Counted from the stretch's first letter, positions 39,301 through 54,323 are shown. The stretch is DNA of 64,000 bases from Labia minor (GCA_963082975.1 OY720350.1:12308910-12372909); one strand, 5' to 3'. Translations and numbers: made by a program. The notes: a model not told the origin generated them from the sequence alone.

Positions 39301-42300
39301 AAAAATATATTATTCATATTTCTAATTAAAAATTATTTTTTTATGCCGAAAACCTAGGGTCATCCTACGATGACCTTTCATAATTTTTTCTGTAAAATTA
39401 AAAAATGAAATGTTTTAAAAAAAATAATAAATTCGTTCATTTTACATCATAAAAATATTAAAAAAATATATTATTCATATTTCTGATGAATAATTATTAT
39501 TTATGCCGAAAATCTAGGGTCATCCTACGATGACCTTTCATAATTTTTTCTGTAAAATTAAAAAATGAAATGTTTTAAAAAAAATAATAAATTCGTTCAT
39601 TTTACATCATAAAAATATTAAAAAAATATATTATTCATATTTCTTACTAAAAATTATTTTTTTATGCCGAAAACCTAGGGTCATCCTACGATGACCTTTC
39701 ATAATTTTTACTGTAAAATTAAAAAATGAAATTTTTAAAAATAAATAATAAATTCGTTCATTTTACATCCTAAAAATATTAAAAAAATATATTATTCATA
39801 TTTCTAATTAAAAATTATTTTTTTATGCCGAAAACCTAGGGTCATCCTACGATGACCTTTCATAATTTTTTCTGTAAAATTAAAAAATGAAATGTTTTAA
39901 AAAAAATAATAAATTCGTTCATTTTACATCATAAAAATATTAAAAAAATATATTATTGATATTTCTGATGAATAATTATTTTTTATGCCGAAAATCTAGG
40001 GTCATCCTACGATGACCTTTCATAATTTTTTCGGTAAAATCAAAAAATGAAATTTTTAAAAATAAATAATAAATTCGTTCATTTTGCATCATAAAAATAT
40101 TAAAAAAATATATTATTCATATTTCTAATTAAAAATTATTTTTTTATGCCGAAAACCTAGGGTCATCCTACGATGACCTTTCATAATTTTTTCTGTAAAA
40201 TTAAAAAATGAAATGTTTTAAAAAAAATAATAAATTCGTTCATTTTACATCATAAAAATATTAAAAAAATATATTATTGATATTTCTGATGAATAATTAT
40301 TTTTTATGCCGAAAATCTAGGGTCATCCTACGATGACCTTTCATAATTTTTTCGGTAAAATTAAAAAATGAAATGGTTTAAAAAAAATAATAAATTCGTT
40401 CATTTTACATCAAAAAAATATTAAAAAAATATATTATTCATATTTCTGATGAATAATTATTTTTTATGCCGAAAATCTAGGGTCATCCTACGATGACCTT
40501 TCATAATTTTTTCTGTAAAATTAAAAAATGAAATGTTTTAAAAAAAATAATAAATTCGTTCATTTTACATCATAAAAATATTAAAAAAATATATTATTCA
40601 TATTTCTTACTAAAAATTATTTTTTTATGCCGAAAACCTAGGGTCATCCTACGATGACCTTTCATAATTTTTACTGTAAAATTAAAAAATGAAATTTTTA
40701 AAAATAAATAATAAATTCGTTCATTTTACATGCTAAAAATATTAAAAAAATATATTATTCATATTTCTTAGTAAAAATTATTTTTTTATGCCGAAAACCT
40801 AGGGTCATCCTACGATGACCTTTCATAATTTTTACGGTAAAATTAAAAAATGAAATGTTTTAAAAAAAATAATAAATTCGTTCATTTTACATCATAAAAA
40901 TATTAAAACAATATATTATTGATATTTCTGATGAATAATTATTTTTTATGCCGAAAATCTAGGGTCATCCTACGATGACCTTTCATAATTTTTTCGGTAA
41001 AATTAAAAAATGAAATGTTTTAAAAAAAATAATAAATTCGTTCATTTTACATCATAAAAATATTAAAAAAATATATTATTGATATTTCTGATGAATAATT
41101 ATTTTTTATGCCGAAAATCTAGGGTCATCCTACGATGACCTTTCATAATTTTTTCGGTAAAATTAAAAAATGAAATGTTTTAAAAAAAATAATAAATTCG
41201 TTCATTTTACATCATAAAAATATTAAAAAAATATATTATTCATATTTCTAATTAAAAATTATTTTTTATGCCGAAAACCTAGGGTCATCCTACGATGACC
41301 TTTCATAATTTTTTCTGTAAAATTAAAAAATGAAATGTTTTAAAAAAAATAATAAATTCGTTCATTTTACATCATAAAAATATTAAAAAAATATATTATT
41401 GATATTTCTGATGAATAATTATTTTTTATGCCGAAAATCTAGGGTCATCCTACGATGACCTTTCATAATTTTTTCGGTAAAATTAAAAAATGAAATGTTT
41501 TAAAAAAAATAATAAATTCGTTCATTTTACATCATAAAAATATTAAAAAAATATATTATTGATATTTCTGATGAATAATTATTTTTTATGCCGAAAATCT
41601 AGGGTCATCCTACGATGACCTTTCATAATTTTTTCGGTAAAATTAAAAAATGAAATGGTTTAAAAAAAATAATAAATTCGTTCATTTTACATCAAAAATA
41701 TTAAAAAAATATATTATTCATATTTCTAATTAAAAACTATTTTTTTATGCCGAAAACCTAGGGTCATCCTACGATGACCTTTCATAATTTTTTCGGTAAA
41801 ATTAAAAAATGAAATGTTTTAAAAAAAATAATAAATTCGTTCATTTTACATCATAAAAATATTAAAAAAATATATTATTCATATTTCTAATTAAAAATTA
41901 TTTTTTTATGCCGAAAACCTAGGGTCATCCTACGATGACCTTTCATAATTTTTTCTGTAAAATTAAAAAATGAAATGTTTTAAAAAAAATAATAAATTCG
42001 TTCATTTTACATCATAAAAATATTAAAAAAATATATTATTGATATTTCTGATGAATAATTATTTTTTATGCCGAAAATCTAGGGTCATCCTACGATGACC
42101 TTTCATAATTTTTTCGGTAAAATTAAAAAATGAAATTTTTAAAAATAAATAATAAATTCGTTCATTTTACATCCTAAAAATATTAAAAAAATATATTATT
42201 CATATTTCTAATTAAAAATTATTTTTTTATGCCGAAAACCTAGGGTCATCCTACGATGACATTTCATAATTTTTTCTGTAAAATTAAAAAATGAAATGTT

Positions 42301-45300
42301 TTAAAAAAAATAATAAATTAGTTCATTTTACATCATAAAAATATTAAAAAAATATATTATTCATATTTCTAATTAAAAATTATTTTTTTATTCCGAAAAC
42401 CTAGGGTCATCCTACGATGACCTTTCATAATTTTTTCTGTAAAATTAAAAAATGAAATGTTTTAAAAAAAATAATAAATTCGTTCATTTTACATCATAAA
42501 AATATTAAAAAAATATATTATTGATATTTCTGATGAATAATTATTTTTTATGCCGAAAATCTAGGGTCATCCTACGATGACCTTTCATAATTTTTTCGGT
42601 AAAATTAAAAAATGAAATTTTTAAAAATAAATAATAAATTCGTTCATTTTACATCCTAAAAATATTAAAAAAATATATTATTCATATTTCTAATTAAAAA
42701 TTATTTTTTTATGCCGAAAACCTAGGGTCATCCTACGATGACCTTTCATAATTTTTTCTGTAAAATTAAAAAATGAAATGTTTTAAAAAAAATAATAAAT
42801 TCGTTCATTTTACATCATAAAAATATTAAAAAAATATATTATTGATATTTCTGATGAATAATTATTTTTTATGCCGAAAATCTAGGGTCATCCTACGATG
42901 ACCTTTCATAATTTTTTCGGTAAAATTAAAAAATGAAATGTTTTAAAAAAAATAATAAATTCGTTCATTTTACATCATAAAAATATTAAAAAAATATATT
43001 ATTCATATTTCTTACTAAAAATTATTTTTTTATGCCGAAAACCTAGGGTCATCCTACGATGACCTTTCATAATTTTTACGGTAAAATTAAAAAATGAAAT
43101 TTTTAAAAATAAATAATAAATTCGTTCATTTTACATCCTAAAAATATTAAAAAAATATATTATTCATATTTCTTAGTAAAAATTATTTTTTTATGCCGAA
43201 AACCTAGGGTCATCCTACGATGACCTTTCATAATTTTTACGGTAAAATTAAAAAATGAAATGTTTTAAAAAAAATAATAAATTCGTTCATTTTACATCAT
43301 AAAAATATTAAAAAAATATATTATTGATATTTCTGATGAATAATTATTTTTTATGCCGAAAATCTAGGGTCATCCTACGATGACCTTTCATAATTTTTTC
43401 TGTAAAATTAAAAAATAAAATGTTTTAAAAAAAATAATAAATTCGTTCATTTTACATCATAAAAATATTAAAAAAATATATTATTGATATTTCTGATGAA
43501 TAATTATTTTTTATGCCGAAAATCTAGGGTCATCCTACGATGACCTTTCATAATTTTTTCGGTAAAATTAAAAAATGAAATTTTTAAAAATAAATAATAA
43601 ATTCGTTCATTTTACATCCTAAAAATATTAAAAAAATATATTATTCATATTTCTAATTAAAAATTATTTTTTTATGCCGAAAACCTAGGGTCATCCTACG
43701 ATGACCTTTCATAATTTTTTCTGTAAAATTAAAAAATGAAATGTTTTAAAAAAAATAATAAATTCGTTCATTTTACATCATAAAAATATTAAAAAAATAT
43801 ATTATTGATATTTCTGATGAATAATTATTTTTTATGCCGAAAATCTAGGGTCATCCTACGATGACCTTTCATAATTTTTTCGGTAAAATTAAAAAATGAA
43901 ATGTTTTAAAAAAAATAATAAATTCGTTCATTTTACATCATAAAAATATTAAAAAAATATATTATTCATATTTCTTACTAAAAATTATTTTTTTATGCCG
44001 AAAACCTAGGGTCATCCTACGATGACCTTTCATAATTTTTACGGTAAAATTAAAAAATGAAATTTTTAAAAATAAATAATAAATTCGTTCATTTTACATC
44101 CTAAAAATATTAAAAAAATATATTATTCATATTTCTTAGTAAAAATTATTTTTTTATGCCGAAAACATAGGGTCATCCTACGATGAACTTTCATAATTTT
44201 TACGGTAAAATTAAAAAATGAAATGTTTTAAAAAAAATAATAAATTCGTTCATTTTACATCATAAAAATATTAAAAAAATATATTATTGATATTTCTGAT
44301 GAATAATTATTTTTTATGCCGAAAATCTAGGGTCATCCTACGATGACCTTTCATAATTTTTTCGGTAAAATTAAAAAATGAAATGTTTTAAAAAAAATAA
44401 TAAATTCGTTCATTTTACATCATAAAAATATTAAAAAAATATATTATTGATATTTCTGATGAATAATTATTTTTTATGCCGAAAATCTAGGGTCATCCTA
44501 CGATGACCTTTCATAATTTTTTCGGTAAAATTAAAAAATGAAATGTTTTAAAAAAAATAATAAATTCGTTCATTTTACATCATAAAAATATTAAAAAAAT
44601 ATATTATTCATATTTCTAATTAAAAATTATTTTTTATGCCGAAAACCTAGGGTCATCCTACGATGACCTTTCATAATTTTTTCTGTAAAATTAAAAAATG
44701 AAATGTTTTAAAAAAAATAATAAATTCGTTCATTTTACATCATAAAAATATTAAAAAAATATATTATTGATATTTCTGATCAATAATTATTTTTTATGCC
44801 GAAAATCTAGGGTCATCCTACGATGACCTTTCATAATTTTTTCGGTAAAATTAAAAAATGAAATTTTTAAAAATAAATAATAAATTCGTTCATTTTACAT
44901 CCTAAAAATATTAAAAAAATATATTATTCATATTTCTAATTAAAAATTATTTTTTTATTCCGAAAACCTAGGGTCATCCTACGATGACCTTTCATAATTT
45001 TTTCTGTAAAATTAAAAAATGAAATGTTTTAAAAAAAATAATAAATTCGTTCATTTTACATCATATAAATATTAAAAAAATATATTATTGATATTTCTGA
45101 TGAATAATTATTTTTTATGCCGAAAATCTAGGGTCATCCTACGATGACCTTTCATAATTTTTTCGGTAAAATTAAAAAATGAAATTTTTAAAAATAAATA
45201 ATAAATTCGTTCATTTTACATCCTAAAAATATTAAAAAAATATATTATTCATATTTCTAATTAAAAATTATTTTTTTATGCCGAAAACCTAGGGTCATCC

Positions 45301-48300
45301 TACGATGACCTTTCATAATTTTTTCTGTAAAATTAAAAAATGAAATGTTTTAAAAAAAATAATAAATTCGTTCATTTTACATCATAAAAATATTAAAAAA
45401 ATATATTATTGATATTTCTGATGAATAATTATTTTTTATGCCGAAAATCTAGGGTCATCCTACGATGACCTTTCATAATTTTTTCGGTAAAATTAAAAAA
45501 TGAAATGTTTTAAAAAAAATAATAAATTCGTTCATTTTACATCATAAAAATATTAAAAAAATATATTATTCATATTTCTTACTAAAAATTATTTTTTTAT
45601 GCCGAAAACCTAGGGTCATCCTACGATGACCTTTCATAATTTTTACGGTAAAATTAAAAAATGAAATTTTTAAAAATAAATAATAAATTCGTTCATTTTA
45701 CATCCTAAAAATATTAAAAAAATATATTATTCATATTTCTTAGTAAAAATTATTTTTTTATGCCGAAAACCTAGGGTCATCCTACGATGACCTTTCATAA
45801 TTTTTACGGTAAAATTAAAAAATGAAATGTTTTAAAAAAAATAATAAATTCGTTCATTTTACATCATAAAAATATTAAAAAAATATATTATTGATATTTC
45901 TGATGAATAATTATTTTTTATGCCGAAAATCTAGGGTCATCCTACGATGACCTTTCATAATTTTTTCGGTAAAATTAAAAAATGAAATGTTTTAAAAAAA
46001 ATAATAAATTCGTTCATTTTACATCATAAAAATATTAAAAAAATATATTATTGATATTTCTGATGAATAATTATTTTTTATGCCGAAAATCTAGGGTCAT
46101 CCTACGATGACCTTTCATAATTTTTTCGGTAAAATTAAAAAATGAAATGTTTTAAAAAAAATAATAAATTCGTTCATTTTACATCATAAAAATATTAAAA
46201 AAATATATTATTCATATTTCTAATTAAAAATTATTTTTTATGCCGAAAACCTAGGGTCATCCTACGATGACCTTTCATAATTTTTTCTGTAAAATTAAAA
46301 AATGAAATGTTTTAAAAAAAATAATAAATTCGTTCATTTTACATCATAAAAATATTAAAAAAATATATTATTGATATTTCTGATCAATAATTATTTTTTA
46401 TGCCGAAAATCTAGGGTCATCCTACGATGACCTTTCATAATTTTTTCGGTAAAATTAAAAAATGAAATTTTTAAAAATAAATAATAAATTCGTTCATTTT
46501 ACATCCTAAAAATATTAAAAAAATATATTATTCATATTTCTAATTAAAAATTATTTTTTTATGCCGAAAACCTAGGGTCATCCTACGATGACATTTCATA
46601 ATTTTTTCTGTAAAATTAAAAAATGAAATGTTTTAAAAAAAATAATAAATTCGTTCATTTTACATCATAAAAATATTAAAAAAATATATTATTGATATTT
46701 CTGATGAATAATTATTTTTTATGCCGAAAATCTAGGGTCATCCTACGATGACCTTTCATAATTTTTTCGGTAAAATTAAAAAATGAAATTTTTAAAAATA
46801 AATAATAAATTCGTTCATTTTACATCATAAAAATATTAAAAAAATATATTATTCATATTTCTAATTAAAAATTATTTTTTTATGCCGAAAACCTAGGGTC
46901 ATCCTACGATGACCTTTCATAATTTTTTCTGTAAAATTAAAAAATGAAATGGTTTAAAAAAAATAATAAATTCGTTCATTTTACATCATAAAAATATTAA
47001 AAAAATATATTATTGATATTTCTGATGAATAATTATTTTTTATGCCGAAAATCTAGGGTCATCCTACGATGACCTTTCATAATTTTTACGGTAAAATTAA
47101 AAAATGAAATTTTTAAAAATAAATAATAAATTCGTTCATTTTACATCCTAAAAATATTAAAAAAATATATTATTCATATTTCTTAGTAAAAATTATTTTT
47201 TTATGCCGAAAACCTAGGGTCATCCTACGATGACCTTTCATAATTTTTTCTGTAAAATTAAAAAATGAAATGTTTTAAAAAAAATAATAAATTCGTTCAT
47301 TTTACATCATAAAAATATTAAAAAAATATATTATTCATATTTCTTACTAAAAATTATTTTTTATGCCGAAAACCTAGGGTCATCCTACGATGACCTTTCA
47401 TAATTTTTACTGTAAAATTAAAAAATGAAATTTTTAAAAATAAATAATAAATTCGTTCATTTTACATCCTAAAAATATTAAAAAAATATATTATTCATAT
47501 TTCTTAGTAAAAATTATTTTTTTATGCCGAAAACCTAGGGTCATCCTACGATGACCTTTCATAATTTTTACGGTAAAATTAAAAAATGAAATGTTTTAAA
47601 AAAAATAATAAATTCGTTCATTTTACATCATAAAAATATTAAAAAAATATATTATTCATATTTATTACTAAAAATTATTTTTTTATGCCGAAAACCTAAG
47701 GTCATCCTACGATGACCTTTCATAATTTTTTCGGTAAAATTAAAAAATGAAATGTTTTAAAAAAAATAATAAATTCGTTCATTTTACATCATAAAAATAT
47801 TAAAAAAATATATTATTGATATTTCTGATGAATAATTATTTTTTATGCCGAAAATCTAGGGTCATCCTACGATGACCTTTCATAATTTTTTCGGTAAAAT
47901 TAAAAAATGAAATGTTTTAAAAAAAATAATAAATTCGTTCATTTTACATCATAAAAATATTAAAAAAATATATTATTGATATTTCTGATGAATAATTATT
48001 TTTTATGTAGAAAATCTAGGGTCATCCTACGATGACCTTTCATAATTTTTTCGGTAAAATTAAAAAATGAAATGGTTTAAAAAAAATAATAAATTCGTTC
48101 ATTTTACATCATAAAAATATTAAAAAAATATATTATTCATATTTCTAATTAAAAACTATTTTTTTATGCCGAAAACCTAGGGTCATCCTACGATGACCTT
48201 TCATAATTTTTTCGGTAAAATTAAAAAATGAAATGTTTTAAAAAAAATAATAAATTCGTTCATTTTACATCATAAAAATATTAAAAAAATATATTATTCA

Positions 48301-49573
48301 TATTTCTAATTAAAAATTATTTTTTTATGCCGAAAACCTAGGGTCATCCTACGATGACCTTTCATAATTTTTTCTGTAAAATTAAAAAATGAAATGTTTT
48401 AAAAAAAATAATAAATTCGTTCATTTTACATCATAAAAATATTAAAAAAATATATTATTGATATTTCTGATGAATAATTATTTTTTATGCCGAAAATCTA
48501 GGGTCATCCTACGATGACCTTTCATAATTTTTTCGGTAAAATTAAAAAATGAAATTTTTAAAAATAAATAATAAATTCGTTCATTTTACATCATAAAAAT
48601 ATTAAAAAAATATATTATTGATATTTCTGATGAATAATTATTTTTTATGCCGAAAATCTAGGGTCATCCTACGATGACCTTTCATAATTTTTTCGGTAAA
48701 ATTAAAAAATGAAATTTTTAAAAATAAATAATAAATTCGTTCATTTTACATCATAAAAATATTAAAAAAATATATTATTCATATTTCTAATTAAAAATTA
48801 TTTTTTTATGCCGAAAACCTAGGGTCATCCTACGATGACCTTTCATAATTTTTTCTGTAAAATTAAAAAATGAAATGGTTTAAAAAAAATAATAAATTCG
48901 TTCATTTTACATCATAAAAATATTAAAAAAATATATTATTGATATTTCTGATGAATAATTATTTTTTATGCCGAAAATCTAGGGTCATCCTACGATGACC
49001 TTTCATAATTTTTACGGTAAAATTAAAAAATGAAATGTTTTAAAAAAAATAATAAATTCGTTCATTTTACATCATAAAAATATTAAAAAAATATATTATT
49101 CATATTTCTAATTAAAAATTATTTTTTTTTGCCGAAAACCTAGGGTCATCCTACGATGACCTTTCATAATTTTTTCTGTAAAATTAAAAAATGAAATGTT
49201 TTAAAAAAAATAATAAATTCGTTCATTTTACATCATAAAAATATTAAAAAAATATATTATTCATATTTCTTACTAAAAATTATTTTTTATGCCGAAAACC
49301 TAGGGTCATCCTACTATGACCTTTCATTATTTTTACTGTAAAATTAAAAAATGAAATTTTTAAAAATAAATAATAAATTCGTTCATTTTACATCCTAAAA
49401 ATATTAAAAAAATATATTATTCATATTTCTTAGTAAAAATTATTTTTTTATGCCGAAAACCTAGGGTCATCCTACGATGACCTTTCATAATTTTTACGGT
49501 AAAATTAAAAAATGAAATGTTTTAAAAAAATAATAAATTCGTTCATTTTACATCATAAAAATATTAAAAAAAT

Positions 49574-52500
49574 ATATTATTCATATTTATTACTAAAAAT
49601 TATTTTTTTATGCCGAAAACCTAAGGTCATCCTACGATGACCTTTCATAATTTTTTCGGTAAAATTAAAAAATGAAATGTTTTAAAAAAAATAATAAATT
49701 CGTTCATTTTACATCATAAAAATATTAAAAAAATATATTATTGATATTTCTGATGAATAATTATTTTTTATGCCGAAAATCTAGGGTCATCCTACGATGA
49801 CCTTTCATAATTTTTTCGGTAAAATTAAAAAATGAAATGTTTTAAAAAAAATAATAAATTCGTTCATTTTACATCATAAAAATATTAAAAAAATATATTA
49901 TTGATATTTCTGATGAATAATTATTTTTTATGCCGAAAATCTAGGGTCATCCTACGATGACCTTTCATAATTTTTTCGGTAAAATTAAAAAATGAAATGG
50001 TTTAAAAAAAATAATAAATTCGTTAATTTTACATCATAAAAATATTAAAAAAATATATTATTCATATTTCTAATTAAAAACTATTTTTTTATGCCGAAAA
50101 CCTAGGGTCATCCTACGATGACCTTTCATAATTTTTTCGGTAAAATTAAAAAATGAAATGTTTTAAAAAAAATAATAAATTCGTTCATTTTACATCATAA
50201 AAATATTAAAAAAATATATTATTCATATTTCTAATTAAAAATTATTTTTTTATGCCGAAAACCTAGGGTCATCCTACGATGACCTTTCATAATTTTTTCT
50301 GTAAAATTAAAAAATGAAATGTTTTAAAAAAAATAATAAATTCGTTCATTTTACATCATAAAAATATTAAAAAAATATATTATTGATATTTCTGATGAAT
50401 AATTATTTTTTATGCCGAAAATCTAGGGTCATCCTACGATGACCTTTCATAATTTTTTCGGTAAAATTAAAAAATGAAATTTTTAAAAATAAATAATAAA
50501 TTCGTTCATTTTACATCCTAAAAATATTAAAAAAATATATTATTCATATTTCTAATTAAAAATTATTTTTTTATGCCGAAAACCTAGGGTCATCCTACGA
50601 TGACATTTCATAATTTTTTCTGTAAAATTAAAAAATGAAATGTTTTAAAAAAAATAATAAATTAGTTCATTTTACATCATAAAAATATTAAAAAAATATA
50701 TTATTCATATTTCTAATTAAAAATTATTTTTTTATTCCGAAAACCTAGGGTCATCCTACGATGACCTTTCATAATTTTTTCTGTAAAATTAAAAAATGAA
50801 ATGTTTTAAAAAAAATAATAAATTCGTTCATTTTACATCATAAAAATATTAAAAAAATATATTATTGATATTTCTGATGAATAATTATTTTTTATGCCGA
50901 AAATCTAGGGTCATCCTACGATGACCTTTCATAATTTTTTCGGTAAAATTAAAAAATGAAATTTTTAAAAATAAATAATAAATTCGTTCATTTTACATCC
51001 TAAAAATATTAAAAAAATATATTATTCATATTTCTAATTAAAAATTATTTTTTTATGCCGAAAACCTAGGGTCATCCTACGATGACCTTTCATAATTTTT
51101 TCTGTAAAATTAAAAAATGAAATGTTTTAAAAAAAATAATAAATTCGTTCATTTTACATTATAAAAATATTAAAAAAATATATTATTGATATTTCTGATG
51201 AATAATTATTTTTTATGCCGAAAATCTAGGGTCATCCTACGATGACCTTTCATAATTTTTTCGGTAAAATTAAAAAATGAAATGTTTTAAAAAAAATAAT
51301 AAATTCGTTCATTTTACATCATAAAAATATTAAAAAAATATATTATTGATATTTCTGATCAATAATTATTTTTTATGCCGAAAATCTAGGGTCATCCTAC
51401 GATGACCTTTCATAATTTTTACTGTAAAATTAAAAAATGAAATGTTTTAAAAAAAATAATAAATTCGTTCATTTTACATCATAAAAATATTAAAAAAATA
51501 TATTATTCATATTTCTTACTAAAAATTATTTTTTTATGCCGAAAACCTAGGGTCATCCTACGATGACCTTTCATAATTTTTACGGTAAAATTAAAAAATG
51601 AAATGTTTTAAAAAAAATAATAAATTCGTTCATTTTACATCATAAAAATATTAAAAAAATATATTATTCATATTTATTACTAAAAATTATTTTTTTATGC
51701 CGAAAACCTAAGGTCATCCTACGATGACCTTTCATAATTTTTTCGGTAAAATTAAAAAATGAAATGTTTTAAAAAAAATAATAAATTCGTTCATTTTACA
51801 TCATAAAAATATTAAAAAAATATATTATTGATATTTCTGATGAATAATTATTTTTTATGCCGAAAATCTAGGGTCATCCTACGATGACCTTTCATAATTT
51901 TTTCGGTAAAATTAAAAAATGAAATGTTTTAAAAAAAATAATAAATTCGTTCATTTTACATCATAAAAATATTAAAAAAATATATTATTGATATTTCTGA
52001 TGAATAATTATTTTTTATGCCGAAAATCTAGGGTCATCCTACGATGACCTTTCATAATTTTTTCGGTAAAATTAAAAAATGAAATGGTTTAAAAAAAATA
52101 ATAAATTCGTTCATTTTACATCATAAAAATATTAAAAAAATATATTATTCATATTTCTAATTAAAAACTATTTTTTTATGCCGAAAACCTAGGGTCATCC
52201 TACGATGACCTTTCATAATTTTTTCGGTAAAATTAAAAAATGAAATGTTTTAAAAAAAATAATAAATTCGTTCATTTTACATCATAAAAATATTAAAAAA
52301 ATATATTATTCATATTTCTAATTAAAAATTATTTTTTTATGCCGAAAACCTAGGGTCATCCTACGATGACCTTTCATAATTTTTTCTGTAAAATTAAAAA
52401 ATGAAATGTTTTAAAAAAAATAATAAATTCGTTCATTTTACATCATAAAAATATTAAAAAAATATATTATTGATATTTCTGATGAATAATTATTTTTTAT

Positions 52501-53747
52501 GCCGAAAATCTAGGGTCATCCTACGATGACCTTTCATAATTTTTTCGGTAAAATTAAAAAATGAAATTTTTAAAAATAAATAATAAATTCGTTCATTTTA
52601 CATCCTAAAAATATTAAAAAAATATATTATTCATATTTCTAATTAAAAATTATTTTTTTATGCCGAAAACCTAGGGTCATCCTACGATGACATTTCATAA
52701 TTTTTTCTGTAAAATTAAAAAATGAAATGTTTTAAAAAAAATAATAAATTAGTTCATTTTACATCATAAAAATATTAAAAAAATATATTATTCATATTTC
52801 TAATTAAAAATTATTTTTTTATTCCGAAAACCTAGGGTCATCCTACGATGACCTTTCATAATTTTTTCTGTAAAATTAAAAAATGAAATGTTTTAAAAAA
52901 AATAATAAATTCGTTCATTTTACATCATAAAAATATTAAAAAAATATATTATTGATATTTCTGATGAATAATTATTTTTTATGCCGAAAATCTAGGGTCA
53001 TCCTACGATGACCTTTCATAATTTTTTCGGTAAAATTAAAAAATGAAATTTTTAAAAATAAATAATAAATTCGTTCATTTTACATCCTAAAAATATTAAA
53101 AAAATATATTATTCATATTTCTAATTAAAAATTATTTTTTTATGCCGAAAACCTAGGGTCATCCTACGATGACCTTTCATAATTTTTTCTGTAAAATTAA
53201 AAAATGAAATGTTTTAAAAAAAATAATAAATTCGTTCATTTTACATTATAAAAATATTAAAAAAATATATTATTGATATTTCTGATGAATAATTATTTTT
53301 TATGCCGAAAATCTAGGGTCATCCTACGATGACCTTTCATAATTTTTTCGGTAAAATTAAAAAATGAAATGTTTTAAAAAAAATAATAAATTCGTTCATT
53401 TTACATCATAAAAATATTAAAAAAATATATTATTGATATTTCTGATCAATAATTATTTTTTATGCCGAAAATCTAGGGTCATCCTACGATGACCTTTCAT
53501 AATTTTTACTGTAAAATTAAAAAATGAAATGTTTTAAAAAAAATAATAAATTCGTTCATTTTACATCATAAAAATATTAAAAAAATATATTATTCATATT
53601 TCTTACTAAAAATTATTTTTTTATGCCGAAAACCTAGGGTCATCCTACGATGACCTTTCATAATTTTTACGGTAAAATTAAAAAATGAAATGTTTTAAAA
53701 AAAATAATAAATTCGTTCATTTTACATCATAAAAATATTAAAAAAAT
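49574..53747 (+). repeat. Tandem higher-order repeat: two copies of a 13-monomer, 2087-bp unit
   Basis: Copy 1 covers about 49574-51660 and copy 2 about 51661-53747. Four independent rare variants recur at exactly 2087 bp: AAAAACTATTTT (50081, 52168), AATTAGTTCATT (50665, 52752), ACATTATAAA (51160, 53247) and TGATCAATAATT (51360, 53447). The CATATTTATTACT monomer starts also match (49582, 51669). Upstream the alignment fails, with CTTAGT against CTTACT. Downstream a different monomer subtype follows. The copies are nearly identical, with one private change in copy 1 (CGTTAATTTTAC near 50024). This indicates a recent unequal exchange. Confidence 0.85.
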
Positions 53748-53920
53748 ATATTATTGATATTTCTGATGAATAATTATTTTTTATGCCGAAAATCTAGGGT
53801 CATCCTACGATGACCTTTCATAATTTTTTCGGTAAAATTAAAAAATGAAATGTTTTAAAAAAAATAATAAATTCGTTCATTTTACATCATAAAAATATTA
53901 AAAAAATATATTATTGATAT

Positions 53921-53924
53921 TTCT
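53921..53924. other. Target-site duplication, left of gypsy element
   Basis: TTCT directly before TGTAATAG, repeated as TTCT at 60487-60490. Excision in silico restores GATATTTCTGATGAATAATT, the normal satellite sequence. Four bases is a usual duplication length for Ty3/gypsy. Confidence 0.9.
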
Positions 53925-54217
53925 TGTAATAGTGGGAAAAATGACCCTTGATCTGGTGAAGGTGGCTGGCGTTTGCCTGCTGCTGACTAGACAGACCGAG
54001 CTCGGACACTGAGGTGAGAGGAAGGGAACGAAGAGAGTGTGGCCCGAGAAGAAAGAAGACTTGTGACTATCTCAATTGAGACATTTATTTTCTTAATAAT
54101 TACTTTTAAGTTGTCATTTATTTTAGAGTTTATAAATGTAATTAAAATTTGGATTCAAATAAATCTAAATTATTTTATATTTAATTTGTGATTTAACCAG
54201 GGGACAACCCGTTCACA
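53925..54217 (+). repeat. Gypsy element 5' LTR
   Basis: 293 bp, TGTAATAG...GTTCACA. It differs from the 3' LTR by CCGAGCTCGG versus CCGAGTTCGG and CCCGTTCACA versus CCCGCTCACA. It contains two palindromes, CCGAGCTCGG (53996-54005) and TCTCAATTGAGA (54070-54081), and an AATAAA at 54158-54163. The first 150 bases are much richer in G+C than the rest of the window. Confidence 0.96.
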
Positions 54218-54220
54218 ATT

Positions 54221-54236
54221 TGGTGTCAGGTGTGGG
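54221..54236 (+). other. Gypsy primer-binding site (probably tRNA-Leu)
   Basis: TGGTGTCAGGTGTGGG, three bases after the LTR end, begins with the TGG that pairs with the CCA end of a tRNA. The following TGTCAG matches the complement of tRNA-Leu of the CAG type, whose 3' end reads CTGACACCA. The match is good but imperfect further in, so the tRNA identity is an inference. Confidence 0.7.
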
Positions 54237-54286
54237 GTGAGTTACCTATACTATTCTACAATTAGAATAAATTAGGGACCCTTCAT

Positions 54287-54288
<2 letters not shown>

Positions 54289-54320
<32 letters not shown>
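54289..54320. repeat. (AT)16 microsatellite in gypsy leader
   Basis: Uninterrupted AT dinucleotides between CTTCATCA and TTAAGAATTT within the untranslated leader. It is likely to vary in length between copies of the element. Confidence 0.95.

Positions 54321-54323
<3 letters not shown>

Larger units (their letters stand above)
24393..53924 (+). repeat. 161-bp AT-rich satellite array, middle segment (about 183 monomers)
   Basis: Continuation of the same array in the same orientation and with the same subtypes and dyad core. Recurring private variants reveal long-range copies: TTTGGAGAAAACC at 27309 and 32444 (offset 5135); ACATGCTAAA at 29017, 37842 and 40732; AAAACAATATATT at 29194, 38019 and 40909 (offsets 8825 and 2890 for both markers); AAAAACTATTTT at 30024, 36603, 41737, 48156, 50081 and 52168. 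The stretch 24393-27290 resembles 16030-18300 in monomer order and rare variants such as ATGACGAAAATC and GTTTTTAAAAAAATAA. I see no gene, inverted segment or further transposon in it. Confidence 0.98.
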
